A stretch of 6,044 nucleotides of DNA from Acidobacteriota bacterium (GTDB lineage: Bacteria; Acidobacteriota; UBA6911), in assembly GCA_017860075.1 (NCBI GenBank), contig JAFNAH010000177.1:1-6044 (forward strand). Direction: 5' to 3'. The first letter of the stretch is position 1; every line of letters starts with the position of its first letter. The notes under the pieces are model-generated. The model was not told the origin of the DNA. It did no database searches and was given only the letters and a program-made list of their open reading frames with translations. The position numbers and the translations under genes were made by a program. Shown here in pieces: positions 5,778 to 6,044 of the stretch.

Positions 5778-6044
5778 ATGGGCAAGAGAATTCCGCGTCA
5801 CGCGAAGATCCTTGATCTTGTGCACCGCAGGTCTGTATCCAGCCAGCAGGAATTGGCGCACCTTCTCCGCCGCGAAGGATTCACGGCGACACAGTCGACG
5901 CTCTCCCGGGACATCCGCGAGATCGGGCTCGTCAAATCGAGGGGCAGGTACCGGCTGCCATCGGAGGTGAATCGGATGCCGGAGGAGAGATCCCTGCGAC
6001 GAACGATCCGGGATCTGGTGGTCAAGAGTGCCGTCTCCGGCAAC
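5778..6044 (+). CDS. argR: Arginine repressor ArgR, N-terminal part
   Basis: ArgR is a hexameric transcription factor that uses arginine as co-repressor to control arginine biosynthesis or catabolism genes. The 89 codons here run off the right edge; the family is about 150 residues, so much of the C-terminal oligomerisation and arginine-binding domain is missing. The N-terminal winged helix-turn-helix is complete: HAKILDLVHRRSVSSQQELA (about 8-27), then LLRREGFTATQSTLSRDIRE (29-48) with the recognition-helix Ser-Arg, and IGLVKSRGRYRLP as the wing. After a linker (EVNRMPEE) the C-terminal domain begins. ATG 5778 is chosen because the domain starts directly after it; the upstream GAGAG is only 2 nt away, a poor ribosome site. 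It has its own promoter and operator-like sequence, separate from serA. The regulated arg genes are not in the window but may lie to the right. Confidence 0.93.
   Translation, partial: MGKRIPRHAKILDLVHRRSVSSQQELAHLLRREGFTATQSTLSRDIREIGLVKSRGRYRLPSEVNRMPEERSLRRTIRDLVVKSAVSGN

Noticed and set aside
1..6044. CRISPR array, IS element, tRNA/rRNA or phage remnant
   Set aside because: I saw no repeated spacer-repeat pattern, transposase motif, terminal inverted repeats or tRNA-like cloverleaf anywhere in the window.

Overview
The window comes from a GC-rich, Gram-negative-type bacterium. The evidence is a set of lipid A/Kdo/inner-core LPS genes with high G+C codon use. Gene content alone does not fix the phylum. 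An Acidobacteriota or deltaproteobacterial-type lineage is a loose guess, and no rRNA or tRNA is present to test it.

Layout: the left half (about 1-2759) is a minus-strand LPS operon read right to left: waaA/kdtA (Kdo transferase), lpxK (lipid A 4'-kinase), then a waaF-type heptosyltransferase that runs off the left edge. The genes are packed with 5- and 7-nt gaps and are presumably cotranscribed. A 237-bp divergent intergenic region (2760-2996) carries candidate promoters for both directions. The right half is on the plus strand. It holds a class V PLP aminotransferase that overlaps by 4 nt (ATGA) the start of a D-3-phosphoglycerate dehydrogenase gene (serA). Together these look like a two-gene phosphorylated serine pathway in which the aminotransferase probably stands in for SerC. 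After a terminator-like hairpin and a 164-bp gap with a strong -10 box and operator-like sequences, an argR-type arginine repressor gene starts and runs off the right edge.

The most notable point is that serA is broken as written. Residues 1-224 read in one frame, and the rest (ELVGLPN... through the ASB and ACT domains) reads in another. The join at about 4823-4831 lacks roughly 42-45 residues, including the catalytic Arg and Glu segments. This is either a real internal deletion making a pseudogene or an assembly error. I found no phage, IS, CRISPR, toxin-antitoxin or otherwise novel system here. Apart from the serA lesion and the regulatory region upstream of argR, this is ordinary housekeeping sequence.
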